From contig CM063503.1 in NCBI GenBank assembly GCA_032207245.1, forward strand, positions 59,382,817 to 59,446,816: a stretch of 64,000 bases of DNA, in the 5' to 3' direction. The translations under genes and the position numbers were made by a program. Source of the DNA: Pardosa pseudoannulata (taxonomy: Eukaryota; Arthropoda; Arachnida; Araneae; Lycosidae). Shown here one piece after another: positions 25,312-35,990 of this stretch (positions within the stretch are counted from its first letter, which is position 1; each line of letters opens with the position of its first letter). A model generated the notes under the pieces. The model was given only the letters and a program-made list of their open reading frames with translations, ran no database searches and was not told the DNA's origin.

Positions 25312-27410
25312 TCTGGGAAAACAATAAATTCTTGGAAAATAATCGATTGCTGTGAAAGAACCGGTTCTTTTAAAAGCAATCGAAACCTATCAAATAGTAT
25401 CATTTCTTTGGAAAGTTTCAGTTCTTTTATAAAGAATCAAATATTTTACATAAGAATCGATTATTCAAAAGAATCGATTGTTTCAGAATTGATTGTTTTA
25501 ACAAATAATCGACTCAAAACTATGATTATTTTGAAAAGAATCGATTTTATAAAAGAAGCGTTTCTTTCAGAAGATTCGCTTTTTTCAAAAAGAATTGTTT
25601 ATTTCAAAAGTATTGAACTTTTATATTAAATGAATCAATTTTTTATAACATTCAATACCTTTGAAAGAACAGATTCCTTCAAAAAATTTGATTCTCTTTA
25701 AATAATCGATTCTTTTTATAAAGAATAGATTCCATTTTAAAAGAATCTATTATTTCAAAACAATAGATTCTTTATATTATACTAATCGATTGTTTTTTAA
25801 AACAACCGATACATTTGAAAGGACTGATTATTTGAGAGAAGAATTTGTAAAGAGAATCGATTCTTTCATAAGAATAGATTGTTTTAAAAAAGAATCGATA
25901 CTTTTAAAACAATGGATTCTTTCAAAACAATCACTATTTTTTAAAAAAGAATCCATTCATTGTATTAAACCAATCAATTTTTTTAAAATTGAACCTATTC
26001 TGTTTATTAAAAGAATCTATTGTTGTGGAAAATAATCGATTCGTTCGAAACAAATTATCGATCCTTTTGAAATTATCGATTTTACATTCTAAAAAATTCC
26101 ATTCTATTTCAAAATAATAAATTTTTGAAAGAATAAATTCTTTTAAAAAATATTTCAAACGAATAGATTATTTCAAAAGAATCTTATCTTTGAAAATAAT
26201 GCATTTTTTTTAAGTATAGATTCATTTAAGAAGAATCGATACTTTTTCATAAGAATTCAGTTTTTACAACAGGATCGTTTGTATAAAAGAATCGATTGTT
26301 TTAAAATAATCCGTTCTTTTCTAATATTACTTTAATTTTATAAAATTGATTCTTTTAAAAAAATTAGTTCTTTTAAAAAGAATCAAATCTTCTAAAACAG
26401 AGTCGATTATTACAAAAAAAAATCGATTATTTCAACAGAAACGATTGTTTTGAAAAAGAATCAATTCTTTTAAAAGGAATAGATTGTATTCTATTGAATC
26501 GATCGAATCAATTAAATCTATTCTTTTAAGAATTTCTTTTAATTCTAGGCGAATCGATTCTCTAAATTATTAGAAAAAATGTTTTGAAAACAATCGATAT
26601 ATTTGAAAAAATTGATTCCTTCTAAAAGAATCGATTTTATCAAAAGAATCGATTGTTTTCAAAATAAAGTATTCTTTTGAAAAGAATTCTTTCTGTTATA
26701 AAAGAATCGTGTAGTTCAAAAAATGGATTTTTCATAGAAAATAATATTTTCTTTCTATTAAATAAATCGATTCTTTAAATATAAAGTATCGATTCTTTTT
26801 ACACAGAATCTTTTTTATTTTTCAAAAAATTTATTCTTTTATTAGAAACGATTCTCTTATAAAAGTATTCATTTTTTAAAATTAATTCTTTTATCTGAAA
26901 TTACTCTTTTCAAATTAATGGATTCTTTTAAAAGAGACGATGCCTTCAAAAGATACTTTAATCGATTATTTTCAAATACTCTTTTAATTTTAAAATGATC
27001 GATTCATTATATTACAAGAATCGATTCCTTTTGTAAACAATCGATCTTTTTTTCTTGAAATGGATTCTTCCAAAAGAAACGAATATTCTCAAACCGAATC
27101 AATTCTTTTAAAGAAACGATTCAATTAACAAGAATAGGTTTTTTTTAAAAACCGATTTTTTCTAAAAGGTTTTCATTTTTTGCTTGGAAAACAAACTATT
27201 CTTTAGGATGTTGAGTTTCTATTTTAACCAAGAATCGATTCTTTTAGAGGAATAGATTATTTGAAGAATAAAACGATTCTTTTTAAACCAGGAATCTATT
27301 CTTATAAAAAATTAATTGTTTTGAAAAATAGATTTTTTCCAAAAATCGATTATTTTAAACAAATTGATTATTTGAAAAAAAAAATCGGTTCTTTCAAAAG
27401 AACCGATTAA
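25312..27410. repeat. AATCGATT palindromic satellite, right block
   Basis: This continues the array begun at 18985 with the same degenerate units (AAAAGAATCGATTCTTTT family). It passes at 27410, with no spacer, into the 16-bp satellite. The KRIDSFxRIDCFK-like repeated peptides in its frames are artefacts. Confidence 0.87.
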
Positions 27411-29935
27411 CGGGAGTTCGAGATAACGCGAGTTCAAAATAATGGAAATTCGAGGTAAGGGGAAATCGTGATAACCTTAATTCGAAATAAAGGGATTTCG
27501 AGACAAGTAGAGTTCGAGATAAAGAGAGTTCGAGATAACAGGAGTTCGAAAAAAAAAGTCTACATAACCGGAGTTCAGGATAACGGGAGTCCCAGATAAT
27601 GGGTGATTGTGATAAGCGGAGTTTGATATAAGGACAGTTCTAGATAACTGGATTTCCAGATAACAAGAGTTTCAGATAATCGGAATTCCAGATAACGGGA
27701 GTTCGATATAAAGGGAGATTGAGATAATGTGAGTTCAAAATAACGGAGTTTGAGATTAGCGGTGTACGATATAAAGGGAGTTCGAGATAACCGGAGTTCA
27801 ATAAAACGGGATTTCGACATAAAGTGTGGTCGAAATAAGTGGATTTCCAGATAAGCGTAGATCGAGATAATGGAAGATTAAGATTACGGTGTATCACATA
27901 ATTGTAATTCGAGATAACTGAAATTCAACGTAAGGAAATAAAGGGAGTTCGAGATAATGGCGGTTTGAGATAAAAGTAATTCGAGTAACAGGAGTTAGAG
28001 GTAAGTGGAGTTCTAGATAACGGGAGAACGACATAACTGTAGTTCGAAATAAGCAGAGATCGGGATAATGGGGTTCGAGATAAATAGAGTCCTATATGAG
28101 CGGAGTTCCAGATAATGATAGTTTGGGATAACTGGAGTAAGAGATAACAGGAGTTCGGGGTAATGGGAGTTTCAGATAAGTGGAGTTCGTGATAACGGAA
28201 ATTCGAGATAAAGTGAGTTCGAGACAACGGGAGTACGAGATAAGCGAAGTTCGAGTGAAGCGTAGTTAGGTAAGGGGAGTTCGAGATAAAAAGAAATAGA
28301 GATAACGGATGTTCGAGAAAACGGGAATTCGAGAAAACTGGAGTTCGAGAGGGAGTTGTATTTAACCGGAGTTCGACATAACCGGAATACCAAGTAACTG
28401 GAGTTTGAGAAATCCGGAGATGAGGAAAGCGGGAGCTAAAGATAGCGGGAGTTCGACATAACCGGAATACGAGATAACGGGAGTTTCAGATAACCAGAGT
28501 AAGAGATAACAGGAGCTCCGGATAACGGAAGTGCGAGATAAGCGGAGATCGAGAGAATAGTAGTTTGAAATAACGGGAGTTCGAGATAAAGGGAGATCGA
28601 GAAAGCGGGAATTCGATATAACGTGATTTCGAGTTTGATATAACGTGAGTTCGGAATAACGGAGTTAGAGATAACCAGAGTTAGAGATAGAAGGAATGCT
28701 GGATAACTTGAGTTCGAGATAATCGGAGTTCAAAATAAGCGGAGTTTGAGATAAGCGGAGTTTGAGATAAGCGTAGTTAGAGATAACGAGAGTTCGAGAT
28801 AATAGAATTTCGAGATGATGCAATTTCGAGGTATGGGAGTTCGAGATAACGGAAGTTTCTGGTAAAGAAAGTTCGAGATTCAGCGATTTTGAGATAAGCG
28901 TAGTCCGAGATAGCGGGAGTTCGAGATAACGGGAATTCGAAATAAGCGGACATAGTGATAACATGAATTCGAGCAACAGGAGTTAAAAATAAGCGAAGTT
29001 TGAGTTAAGCGTATTTCTAGATAAACAGAGATAGAGATAACGGATGTTCGAGAAAATTGGAGTTCGAGATAACGGGAGTTCTGATTAACCGGAGTTCGAT
29101 ATAACCGGAATGCCACATAAGTAAAGTTCGAAAAATCCGGAAATGAGGATAAGCGGACTTCAAAAAAACGGGAGATCGAGATAGAGGGAGCTCGAGATAA
29201 CCGCAGTTCAAAATACGAGATTAGGATACATAACCGAAATACGAGATAGCATGAGATCGAGATAACCGGAGTTCGAGATATGTGGAGTTCGAGATAACGG
29301 AAGTTTCCGATAACCGGAATAAGAGATAACAGGAGTTCCAGATAACGGAAGTTCGGGAGAATCGTTGTTTGAGATTACGGGAGTTCGAGATAAAGGGAGA
29401 TCGAGAAAACAGGACTTCGATATAACGTTATTTCGAGTTCGATATAACGTGAGTTTGGGATAACGTAGTTAGAGATAACCGGAGTTAGTGATAACAGGAA
29501 TGCGGAACAACGGGAGTTCGAGATATCGGAAGATCGAGATAATAGAATTTCGAGATAATGGAATTTCGAGGTAAGAGGAGTTCAAGATAACGGAAGTTTC
29601 AGGTAAAGGGAGTTCGAGATACGGCGAGTTCGAGATAAGCGTAGTCCGAGATAGCGGGAGTTCAAGATAACAAGAGATCCAGATAACCAAAGATCGAGAT
29701 AAAAGGAGTTAGAGATAACGGGAGTTCGATATAAAGGGAGTTTGAGCTCATGATAGGTCGAGATTATTAGAGATTTAGATAACGGGTGTTCGGGATAATG
29801 GTAATTCGAGATAGCATTAGTTCGAGATAATGGAAATTAATATAACGAGAGTTTGAGATAAGCGGTGTTGACATAACGTGAGTTCGAAAAAAGTGTAGTT
29901 CGAGATAAGCGTAGTTCGAGATAACAAGCTTTTTC
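27411..29935 (+). repeat. 16-bp satellite GTTCGAGATAACGGGA, forward arm
   Basis: About 155 degenerate tandem copies. On this strand the unit contains TAA, while the reverse complement is stop-free in all three frames. Minus-strand translation therefore gives an endless 16-residue repeat, LELPLSRTPVISNSRY, and the minus frames at 27575-29690 are artefacts of this. The copies are diverged, so the array is not newly amplified. Confidence 0.93.
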
Positions 29936-30575
29936 TAATGATTTTTCTTTATTCTAAAATCTCCACAAATGTTAAATGCATCATTTACTACTGTATATGT
30001 CGATGAGGTATTGTGTAAACATTAATACCCTCCTATACAGCTGAATTAGATTAAAAGTAATGAATGCAAGTTCTCATTTTCGTTATTGCAATAGTAATGC
30101 ATCAAACAAAAAACTTTTGTAGCTTGTGATCCCATTATGATCCCAACATGAAACTTTGGGGATTAATTAACAATAGTATGAGCAATTTTTGAGATATTTT
30201 TCAAAATTTTAAAAACTTGGCTTTTTGAGAAATTTAAATTTTAAATTTTAATTTAAATTTAAATTTTTAAAAAATTTTTCAAGTCATAATGTTTTGTATA
30301 TCATATGAAAGCCCATTAAAAAAGGTTTAAAATAACACCTTGCACATATCTCTAGCTGAATTAGGTGAGTAGCAATTGTAATTTGAAGGTATGCTGATAG
30401 TGTATTTTTTAGACAAATCTGGCAAATTTAAAGCCTTATAACTCCCAAACCAATTATTATTCGAACATAAGATTTGGGGATTTTCTTTATAACCATAAAG
30501 TACTTACTATACCAAATTTAATCAAAATTGGAGGTGGTCAGGTAGAAATCGTGTGTTGATTTGGTATGGAATTAC
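29936..30575. other. Unique 640-bp spacer within the forward arm
   Basis: AT-rich DNA without satellite units. It includes an AAATTTAAATTT-rich palindromic stretch near 30225-30275. No gene is seen. It may be internal sequence of the ancestral element from which the satellite arose. Confidence 0.55.
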
Positions 30576-30772
30576 CCGTTCTAGATAAGGGTGGTTCCAG
30601 ATAACAGCAGTTCAAAATAAGTGCAGTTCGAGATAAGTGAAATTTAAGATAGCGTTAATTATTGATAACGGTGTTACAGATAACAGAAGTCAGAGATAAC
30701 AAGAGTTCGGGATAACCTTAGTTCCAGATAAGCAGAGTTCGAGGCAACGGGAGTTCGACATAACGGGAGATC
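30576..30772 (+). repeat. 16-bp satellite, forward orientation, inner block
   Basis: About a dozen degenerate copies in the same orientation as the left arm end at GGGAGATCGATATC near 30778, where orientation flips. Confidence 0.85.
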
Positions 30773-30789
30773 GATATCCCTACATACAA

Positions 30790-31010
30790 CTCCCTATTCT
30801 CACATATCTCAAACTTCCATTATCTTTAACTGCACTTATATCTAACTCCAGTTATCTCGAACTCACGTTATATCGAACTTCCTTTATCTGGAACTTTCGT
30901 TACCTCGGTCTCCGCTTATTCTCAACTACGATTATATCAAACTAAAGTTATCTGGAACTCCCGTTATTTAGAGCTCACGTTATAACGAACTCTCGTTTTC
31001 TCGAATACTG
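30790..31010 (-). repeat. 16-bp satellite, reverse orientation, inner block
   Basis: About 14 copies read TTATCTCGAACTCCCG-like on the plus strand. The block ends TCTCGAATACTG followed by TA at 31011. Read outward this is TA then CAGTATTCGAGAAAACGAGA, which looks like a pogo/Tigger-type terminus (CAGT next to a TA target). Confidence 0.82.
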
Positions 31011-31012
31011 TA

Positions 31013-32100
31013 ATGATGATTTTTCATGTTCCTTCATTACATATTTCCCTTGTGGACTATATATATTTTTTAACCTTCATTTTGCGCCTTTTATTCGCAT
31101 ATTGTCCCTTGCAGGTGCAGCTATTGTTGTTTTCTCACGATTGCAGCCTGTCTTTTCAAACAGAGCAGCCCCCGATCTGGAATTAAGTTTCGTACCGAGC
31201 GTTCAATTCTGGCCACCTGCATCCGCAGTACTTACACCTTTCGACCATAATTTGCGCACATCAGCTCATATTCTGACGGTTTCCGAAGTCATAAGTTTCA
31301 CTTTGAGTTGTGAGCTGCTCCTTTGAAAGGTGCCACGTTGTGGCGTGTTGCCAAGTTCCGCTCCGCATCGTTTTTGGCGAATTTTCACCACCAGAGTTGC
31401 GCCTCACTGCGATTGGGTTTTTTGTTCTCCGCGCGCCTTGTCTCAACGTTTCATTGGTCAGAGCCGCGAGAACCCTTTGCTCTCCCTGAGAGCGCGGTGT
31501 TTTCTTGGTGTCTGGCAACCCTCTTGCTGGTGTTTCTGTGCTTTTGTCGTGAGAGCAGCATAGAAGTTCTGATAATTTTTGAGAAACGGAGAGACACAGA
31601 AATGAAGTTTTAACACCCTTGCCGACGCGTTTTTTGGTCGGAAAAATGTTTCCGTTGGAGCCACTTCGATCTTTGGCTAGTCTAAGCACTCTATCCTTGT
31701 CCTGTTTTACTGCGACGTTCCTGGCGTTATTTTTACTTAAAGCAACGAATTAATCTCCATTATATTTAATATAACGCAACAAATTAGTCTCCATCATATT
31801 TTTTACTAAAAGCAACAATTTAATCACCATAATACTTTTAAACAACGCAATTGAATGAATCTCAATTACCCACTATTAGATCAAGACAGAAGTGAACTAA
31901 GGTAGTTTTAGATTATAAAATTAAAATTTATTTGATAAAACACTAAATAAAAGGATGTCTCTCCATCAATTCAGCGTCTGATTTTTTCCACCTGAGGTGA
32001 CTCTTAAAATAAAACCTCTGACTCTTCATCAATCATCCTACATATAGCTCCCTTCCTCTATATGGAGTCCCGACTCTTCAGTATAAATACTAGTTTTTTT
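31013..32100. other. GC-richer insert, no gene assigned
   Basis: About 600 bp (31090-31700) are markedly richer in GC and CpG than the surroundings, with an ATTGG (CCAAT-box) at about 31452. Open frames occur on both strands in the same interval, as expected of stop-poor GC-rich DNA, and none has family features. It might be a solo LTR or promoter-like piece of a mobile element. The remainder is AT-rich with a short degenerate tandem repeat. Confidence 0.45.
31738..31880. repeat. Degenerate ~35-45 bp tandem repeat
   Basis: The phrase RCAACRAATTARTCTCCATYATA recurs about four times with decay. It is seen by eye. Confidence 0.55.
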
Positions 32101-32160
32101 TTAATTCCCATTATCTCGAACTTCGCTTACATTCATTTCACTTTAACTCGATCTCTATGG
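32101..32160 (-). repeat. 16-bp satellite remnant left of the BEL element
   Basis: Two to three reverse-orientation units (TTATCTCGAACTTCGC) directly precede the LTR. The array resumes on the other side of the retrotransposon at 38749. Confidence 0.75.
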
Positions 32161-32410
32161 TGGAGCGCCGTAACTCAGAGAGTGGACTGTAAGAAATGAT
32201 CAACACAAAATATTAATTCCACCAGAGAACATTTATTTTGAAGACGCCATGCACACTCTACATAATCTTTTGAAGTTCACATTAACACTGATATTTTTCC
32301 CTTCAAGTGCAACCATGGCAACGGGTCAGCAGACGATAATAAAATAAGAAAACCCGGTTGCCAAGAAGGGAGAAATTCTCCGAGATGAACTCAGGAGTCA
32401 CGACAAAACA
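32161..32410 (-). repeat. BEL 3' LTR
   Basis: Differs from the other LTR by about two substitutions and a few short indels in A/T runs. On the minus strand it reads TGTTTTGTCGTGACTCC at its start and GGCGCTCCA at its end. Confidence 0.95.
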
Positions 32411-32423
32411 TACCGCCCGCCTT
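32411..32423 (-). promoter_or_regulatory. Candidate polypurine tract
   Basis: The minus strand reads AAGGCGGGCGGTA immediately before the 3' LTR. This is the place where plus-strand DNA synthesis is primed in LTR elements. It is not a perfect purine run. Confidence 0.5.
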
Positions 32424-32628
32424 GAAACCCAAGGGGGGGTTTCAAATATAACACTTACATGTTCACAATGGAAATTTTAAATAATTAATACAATAACAAC
32501 TAATTAAATGAGTAAAAAAAAAAGAGAAAAAAGTTATGAAATGCAATTAATAAAAGTAAAAGACAATGAATCAAATTAAGAAAAATAGAAGAAAAATAAT
32601 ACACAGATGAATAGATGAACTGTATACA
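32424..32628 (-). other. BEL 3' untranslated segment
   Basis: A-rich non-coding sequence between the end of the pol coding region and the polypurine candidate. It contains a G7 run near 32433. Confidence 0.7.
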
Positions 32629-33005
32629 TCAATTATTAAAGGGAAGAATATACACCTTATTTACAGTTCGTGTAACTTCTCCATCTCTGGTATTTACAGT
32701 TACTACCCGCACTTTATTGTCTGCACCAGGGTTTAATCCGATTACACGTCCAAGACTCCAGTTTAGAGGTGCAGTATTTTCTTTCTGAACTATCACCATG
32801 TCACCGATCTTAAGGTTTGGTTTCGTTCTCCACCACTTAGATCGAGGTTGAAGTTGATGTAAATATTCCTTGGTCCAGCGGTTCCAAAAATATTGTCTCA
32901 GTTTTTGAATGAGACGCCACCTTTCAGAAATACAAATACCTTGAGTAGGTTGCGATGGCTCTGGAAACTGGGAAATGGGACCTCCAATCAAAAAGTGCGC
33001 AGGAG
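32629..33005 (-). pseudogene. BEL pol C-terminal part (DUF5641-like), out of frame
   Basis: A 120-codon frame encodes GGPISQFPEPSQPT, then RWRLIQKLRQYFWNRWTKEY, then LKIGDMVIVQKENTAPLNWS and VVTVNTRDGEVTRTVNKVY. This is the C-terminal domain that follows the integrase core in BEL/Pao polyproteins. It continues pol after a one-base loss near 33004-33010. The methionine at 32991 is therefore internal, not a start. Confidence 0.88.
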
Positions 33006-35990
33006 TAAGGCACTTAAGTCCGAAGGATCGCTAGAAAGTTCTGTTAAAGGCCTTGAATTCAGACATGCTTCAATTTGAAATAGAAGTGTTGTAAGTTCCT
33101 CGAAATTCAAAAGAGCAGTCTTACAAGTTTTTGTCAGTAATAGTTTCATGCTCTTGATTCCGCTTTCCCATAACCCTCCAAAGTGAGGTGTATATGGTGG
33201 AATGAATGACCATTCAATTCCTTTCATGCAACTGAAGTCCTGCACATCTTGACTACGACACAGATCACACAACCGTTGAAGATGTCTAGAAGCACCCTTG
33301 AAATTCGATCCATTATCAGTAGTGATTTTTGTCGGACAGCCTCTTCTTGAAATGAACCTACGGAATGCAGCAAGGAAGGCGGCAGTAGTTAGCTCCGAGA
33401 CTAACTCCAGATGAATGGCTTTTGTTGCCGTACATACAAACAAACAAATGTATGATTTGAATTTCATCACTGATCTCTTATGAGCACATTTTGTAGTAAA
33501 AGGTCCAGCAAAGTCGATGCCGATGGAGTCAAATGGTCGAATTTGTTCTATTCGTGCACTTGGTAGATCTCCCATTAGTTGGGAAGACGATCTCAGATTG
33601 AATTTAAAACATTTTAAGCATTTTCTCAGCTCACTGCGTACTACAGATCTGCCATCCACAAACCAAAATTTTTGTCTTAACAGAGACAATGTTAGCTGAG
33701 GACCAGCATGAAGATTTGAGCAATGATAATATTCAATTACTCTCCTTGTAAATTCGTGGTTTTTTGGCAGGAGCATAGGGTGTTTTTTATCATAGGATAG
33801 TGATGAATGTTTGGAAAGACGACCACCAACTCTCAGTACATTGTCTTGATCCAAAAACACATTTAAAGGTAACAATTTGCTATTATGTGGTAAAGGTTTA
33901 CCTTCACTAAGAAGTTTCCGCTCTCTTGAAAATTCTGCCTCTTGAACCAAACGAACCACAGAGATTGTAGCCGAATGAATTTCACTTGATTTCAAAGGCC
34001 CGTACACTCGAGTAGTCTTTGTCCTACTATTATTAAGAAATCGTTTAATCCAAGAACACACGCGAATTAATTTGGTAAAGGAAGATATTTTTGTTATAAT
34101 TTCTGGTACAACAGTAATATTATTAGCACAGATATCTACTTCCTTTTCCTCTAACTGAATCTTGTCAAAATCAAATGAATCTGAGACAACATAGTCCCCA
34201 GAATAATGTAATGGTTCTCGTAACCAATGAGGTCCTTGAAGCCACACATTACTAGATATCAATTCTGATGGTAACAATCCTCGAGTTCCAAGATCAGCTG
34301 GATTTTCAGATCCCAAAACATGACGCCACTTTAAAAATGGAGCAGTCGTCTGAATTTTTGATACTCGGTTTGCCACAAAGGTTTGCCAACGATATGGTTC
34401 TGATGATAACCAGGCTAAAGTTATAGTCGAATCTGTCCATGCAAATGCCTTTTGAATTGAGATAGGTAAATTTTTGAGCACAGAAGAAACGACATTAGAG
34501 AGCAGCAATGCAGCACAAAGTTCAAGTCTAGGCAAGGACTGGATTTTTAATGGTGCGACTCTTGTTTTCGAAGTAAGAAGCGATATTCGAGTATCGAAAT
34601 CAGATGATACATAGCGAAGATAAATGGCACAACAGTATGCCTTCTCTGAAGCATCACAAAAGGCATGCAATTCAGGTTCAGCAAGATGAGATTTTAAAAT
34701 ATACCTAGGAATGTTTATTTGTTCTACGAGAGGAAGTTCTTCACGAAATTTTCTCCATTTGATACTTAAACTCTCTGGAATTGGTTGATCCCACGTAAGG
34801 CTCAGTTTCCACAGCTCTTGAATAAATATTTTTATGAAAATCACACAAGGTGACAGAAACCCCAATGGATCAAACACACGAGATAATTCCGAGAGAACTT
34901 CCCTTTTAGAGTAGGTTGTCTTATTTTCCCATGGTGCTACCTTAAAACGAAAACAGTCTAATGTAGGATTCCACATAATTCCTAACACCTTGACTACATC
35001 ATCCTCAGTAGAACAGAGATCCCTTTCTTCTTGATTCCCTGAAGTTTCTCTAACTACATCGGAATCATTAGAATGCCACTTCCGTAAATTGAATCCCCCT
35101 TTCCTCATCATTTTATTGAGCTGAGTCACAAGTTCGATAGCTTCCTCTTTCGAAGCAGCCCCACTTAGAAGATCATCGACATAGAAATGATTGAGGGTTG
35201 CATGGGAAGCAAGAGGATAGCTTTCACTCTCATCCTTGGCAAGTTGCTGTAAGGTTCTAGTGGATAGATAAGGAGCGCTAGCAGTACCATAGGTTACAGT
35301 AACTAACCTGTACTCAGTCACAGGGTCCTCGGATGATTCTCTCCACAGAATTCTTTGCCAATCCACGTCATCAGGGTGAATTTTGATCTGTCTGAACATC
35401 TTCACTAAGTCGGCATGCAAGGCTATGGGAAAAAAGCGGAAGTTCATCAAAAGTGGATACAAGTCAGGCTGCAAACGAGGACCGACCATTAGTAGGTCAT
35501 TTAACGAATAGCCAGATGTTGATTTCGAAGAGGCATCAAACACGACTCTGAGCTTTGTAGTTGTACTTGCCTCTCTTAACACTGCATGATGGGGGAGGTA
35601 GTATGCTTCTTTTGTGTAATCTGCTTGAGGAACAAACTCCATGTGTCCCAAGGTTATATATTCACGCATGAATTTTCGATAATTTTCATATTTCTCATAA
35701 TTAGTTAACAAGGAATTTTCTAACGATCTAAGTCTTCGTAGAGCTGTTTGCTTAGAGTCTCCTAATTTCGAAGGGGAAGAATGAAAGGGTAATCTTACAA
35801 CGTATCTCCCAGTATTATCTCTAGAATATGATGACACGAAAAAATCTTCACATGATTGGTCTGTCTTTGATAAAACACTTGCCGTAGGCACCGAATCTAA
35901 ATTCCAGAAGTTTGAAATTAGCTTATCCAAGTTTACTTGAATATTGTTGACCTGGATAGCCGTAGCACTATTTGAATTTAAAAAATACAT
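32988..35990 (-). CDS. pol: BEL/Pao pol: reverse transcriptase, RNase H, integrase
   Basis: A 1000-codon frame. The reverse transcriptase is at about residues 125-300, with LRVVFDASSK near 147-156 and the catalytic YVDD at 270-273. The RNase H follows, with CDAS near 445 and a TDST near 519. The integrase zinc-binding HHCC lies at about 756, 761, 791 and 794, and the catalytic Asp-Asp-Glu at about 826 (GIDFAG), 892 (TTDNGS) and 942 (LWESG). All key residues are present. The frame ends prematurely near residue 995 by a single-base deletion, and the C-terminal domain continues in the next frame. The 5' end overlaps gag by 23 bases in another frame. Confidence 0.94.
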   Translation of the reverse strand: MYFLNSNSATAIQVNNIQVNLDKLISNFWNLDSVPTASVLSKTDQSCEDFFVSSYSRDNTGRYVVRLPFHSSPSKLGDSKQTALRRLRSLENSLLTNYEKYENYRKFMREYITLGHMEFVPQADYTKEAYYLPHHAVLREASTTTKLRVVFDASSKSTSGYSLNDLLMVGPRLQPDLYPLLMNFRFFPIALHADLVKMFRQIKIHPDDVDWQRILWRESSEDPVTEYRLVTVTYGTASAPYLSTRTLQQLAKDESESYPLASHATLNHFYVDDLLSGAASKEEAIELVTQLNKMMRKGGFNLRKWHSNDSDVVRETSGNQEERDLCSTEDDVVKVLGIMWNPTLDCFRFKVAPWENKTTYSKREVLSELSRVFDPLGFLSPCVIFIKIFIQELWKLSLTWDQPIPESLSIKWRKFREELPLVEQINIPRYILKSHLAEPELHAFCDASEKAYCCAIYLRYVSSDFDTRISLLTSKTRVAPLKIQSLPRLELCAALLLSNVVSSVLKNLPISIQKAFAWTDSTITLAWLSSEPYRWQTFVANRVSKIQTTAPFLKWRHVLGSENPADLGTRGLLPSELISSNVWLQGPHWLREPLHYSGDYVVSDSFDFDKIQLEEKEVDICANNITVVPEIITKISSFTKLIRVCSWIKRFLNNSRTKTTRVYGPLKSSEIHSATISVVRLVQEAEFSRERKLLSEGKPLPHNSKLLPLNVFLDQDNVLRVGGRLSKHSSLSYDKKHPMLLPKNHEFTRRVIEYYHCSNLHAGPQLTLSLLRQKFWFVDGRSVVRSELRKCLKCFKFNLRSSSQLMGDLPSARIEQIRPFDSIGIDFAGPFTTKCAHKRSVMKFKSYICLFVCTATKAIHLELVSELTTAAFLAAFRRFISRRGCPTKITTDNGSNFKGASRHLQRLCDLCRSQDVQDFSCMKGIEWSFIPPYTPHFGGLWESGIKSMKLLLTKTCKTALLNFEELTTLLFQIEACLNSRPLTELSSDPSDLSALLLRTF

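Noticed and set aside
25300..26158. Frames with KRIDSFIRIDCF-like repeats
   Set aside because: Translations of the AATCGATT satellite.
27575..29690. Series of Ser/Leu/Arg/Pro-rich minus-strand frames (and plus-strand 39887-41660)
   Set aside because: Period-16 peptides from the 16-bp satellite. No starts, splice sites or domain features, and all frames give the same repeat.
31102..31689. Overlapping frames on both strands in the GC-rich island
   Set aside because: Five frames overlap each other on both strands with no recognisable motif. Stop-poor composition explains them.
32893..33078. Plus-strand frames inside the BEL element (also 33517-33699, 36926-37129, 37433-37618)
   Set aside because: Antisense shadows of the gag and pol frames.
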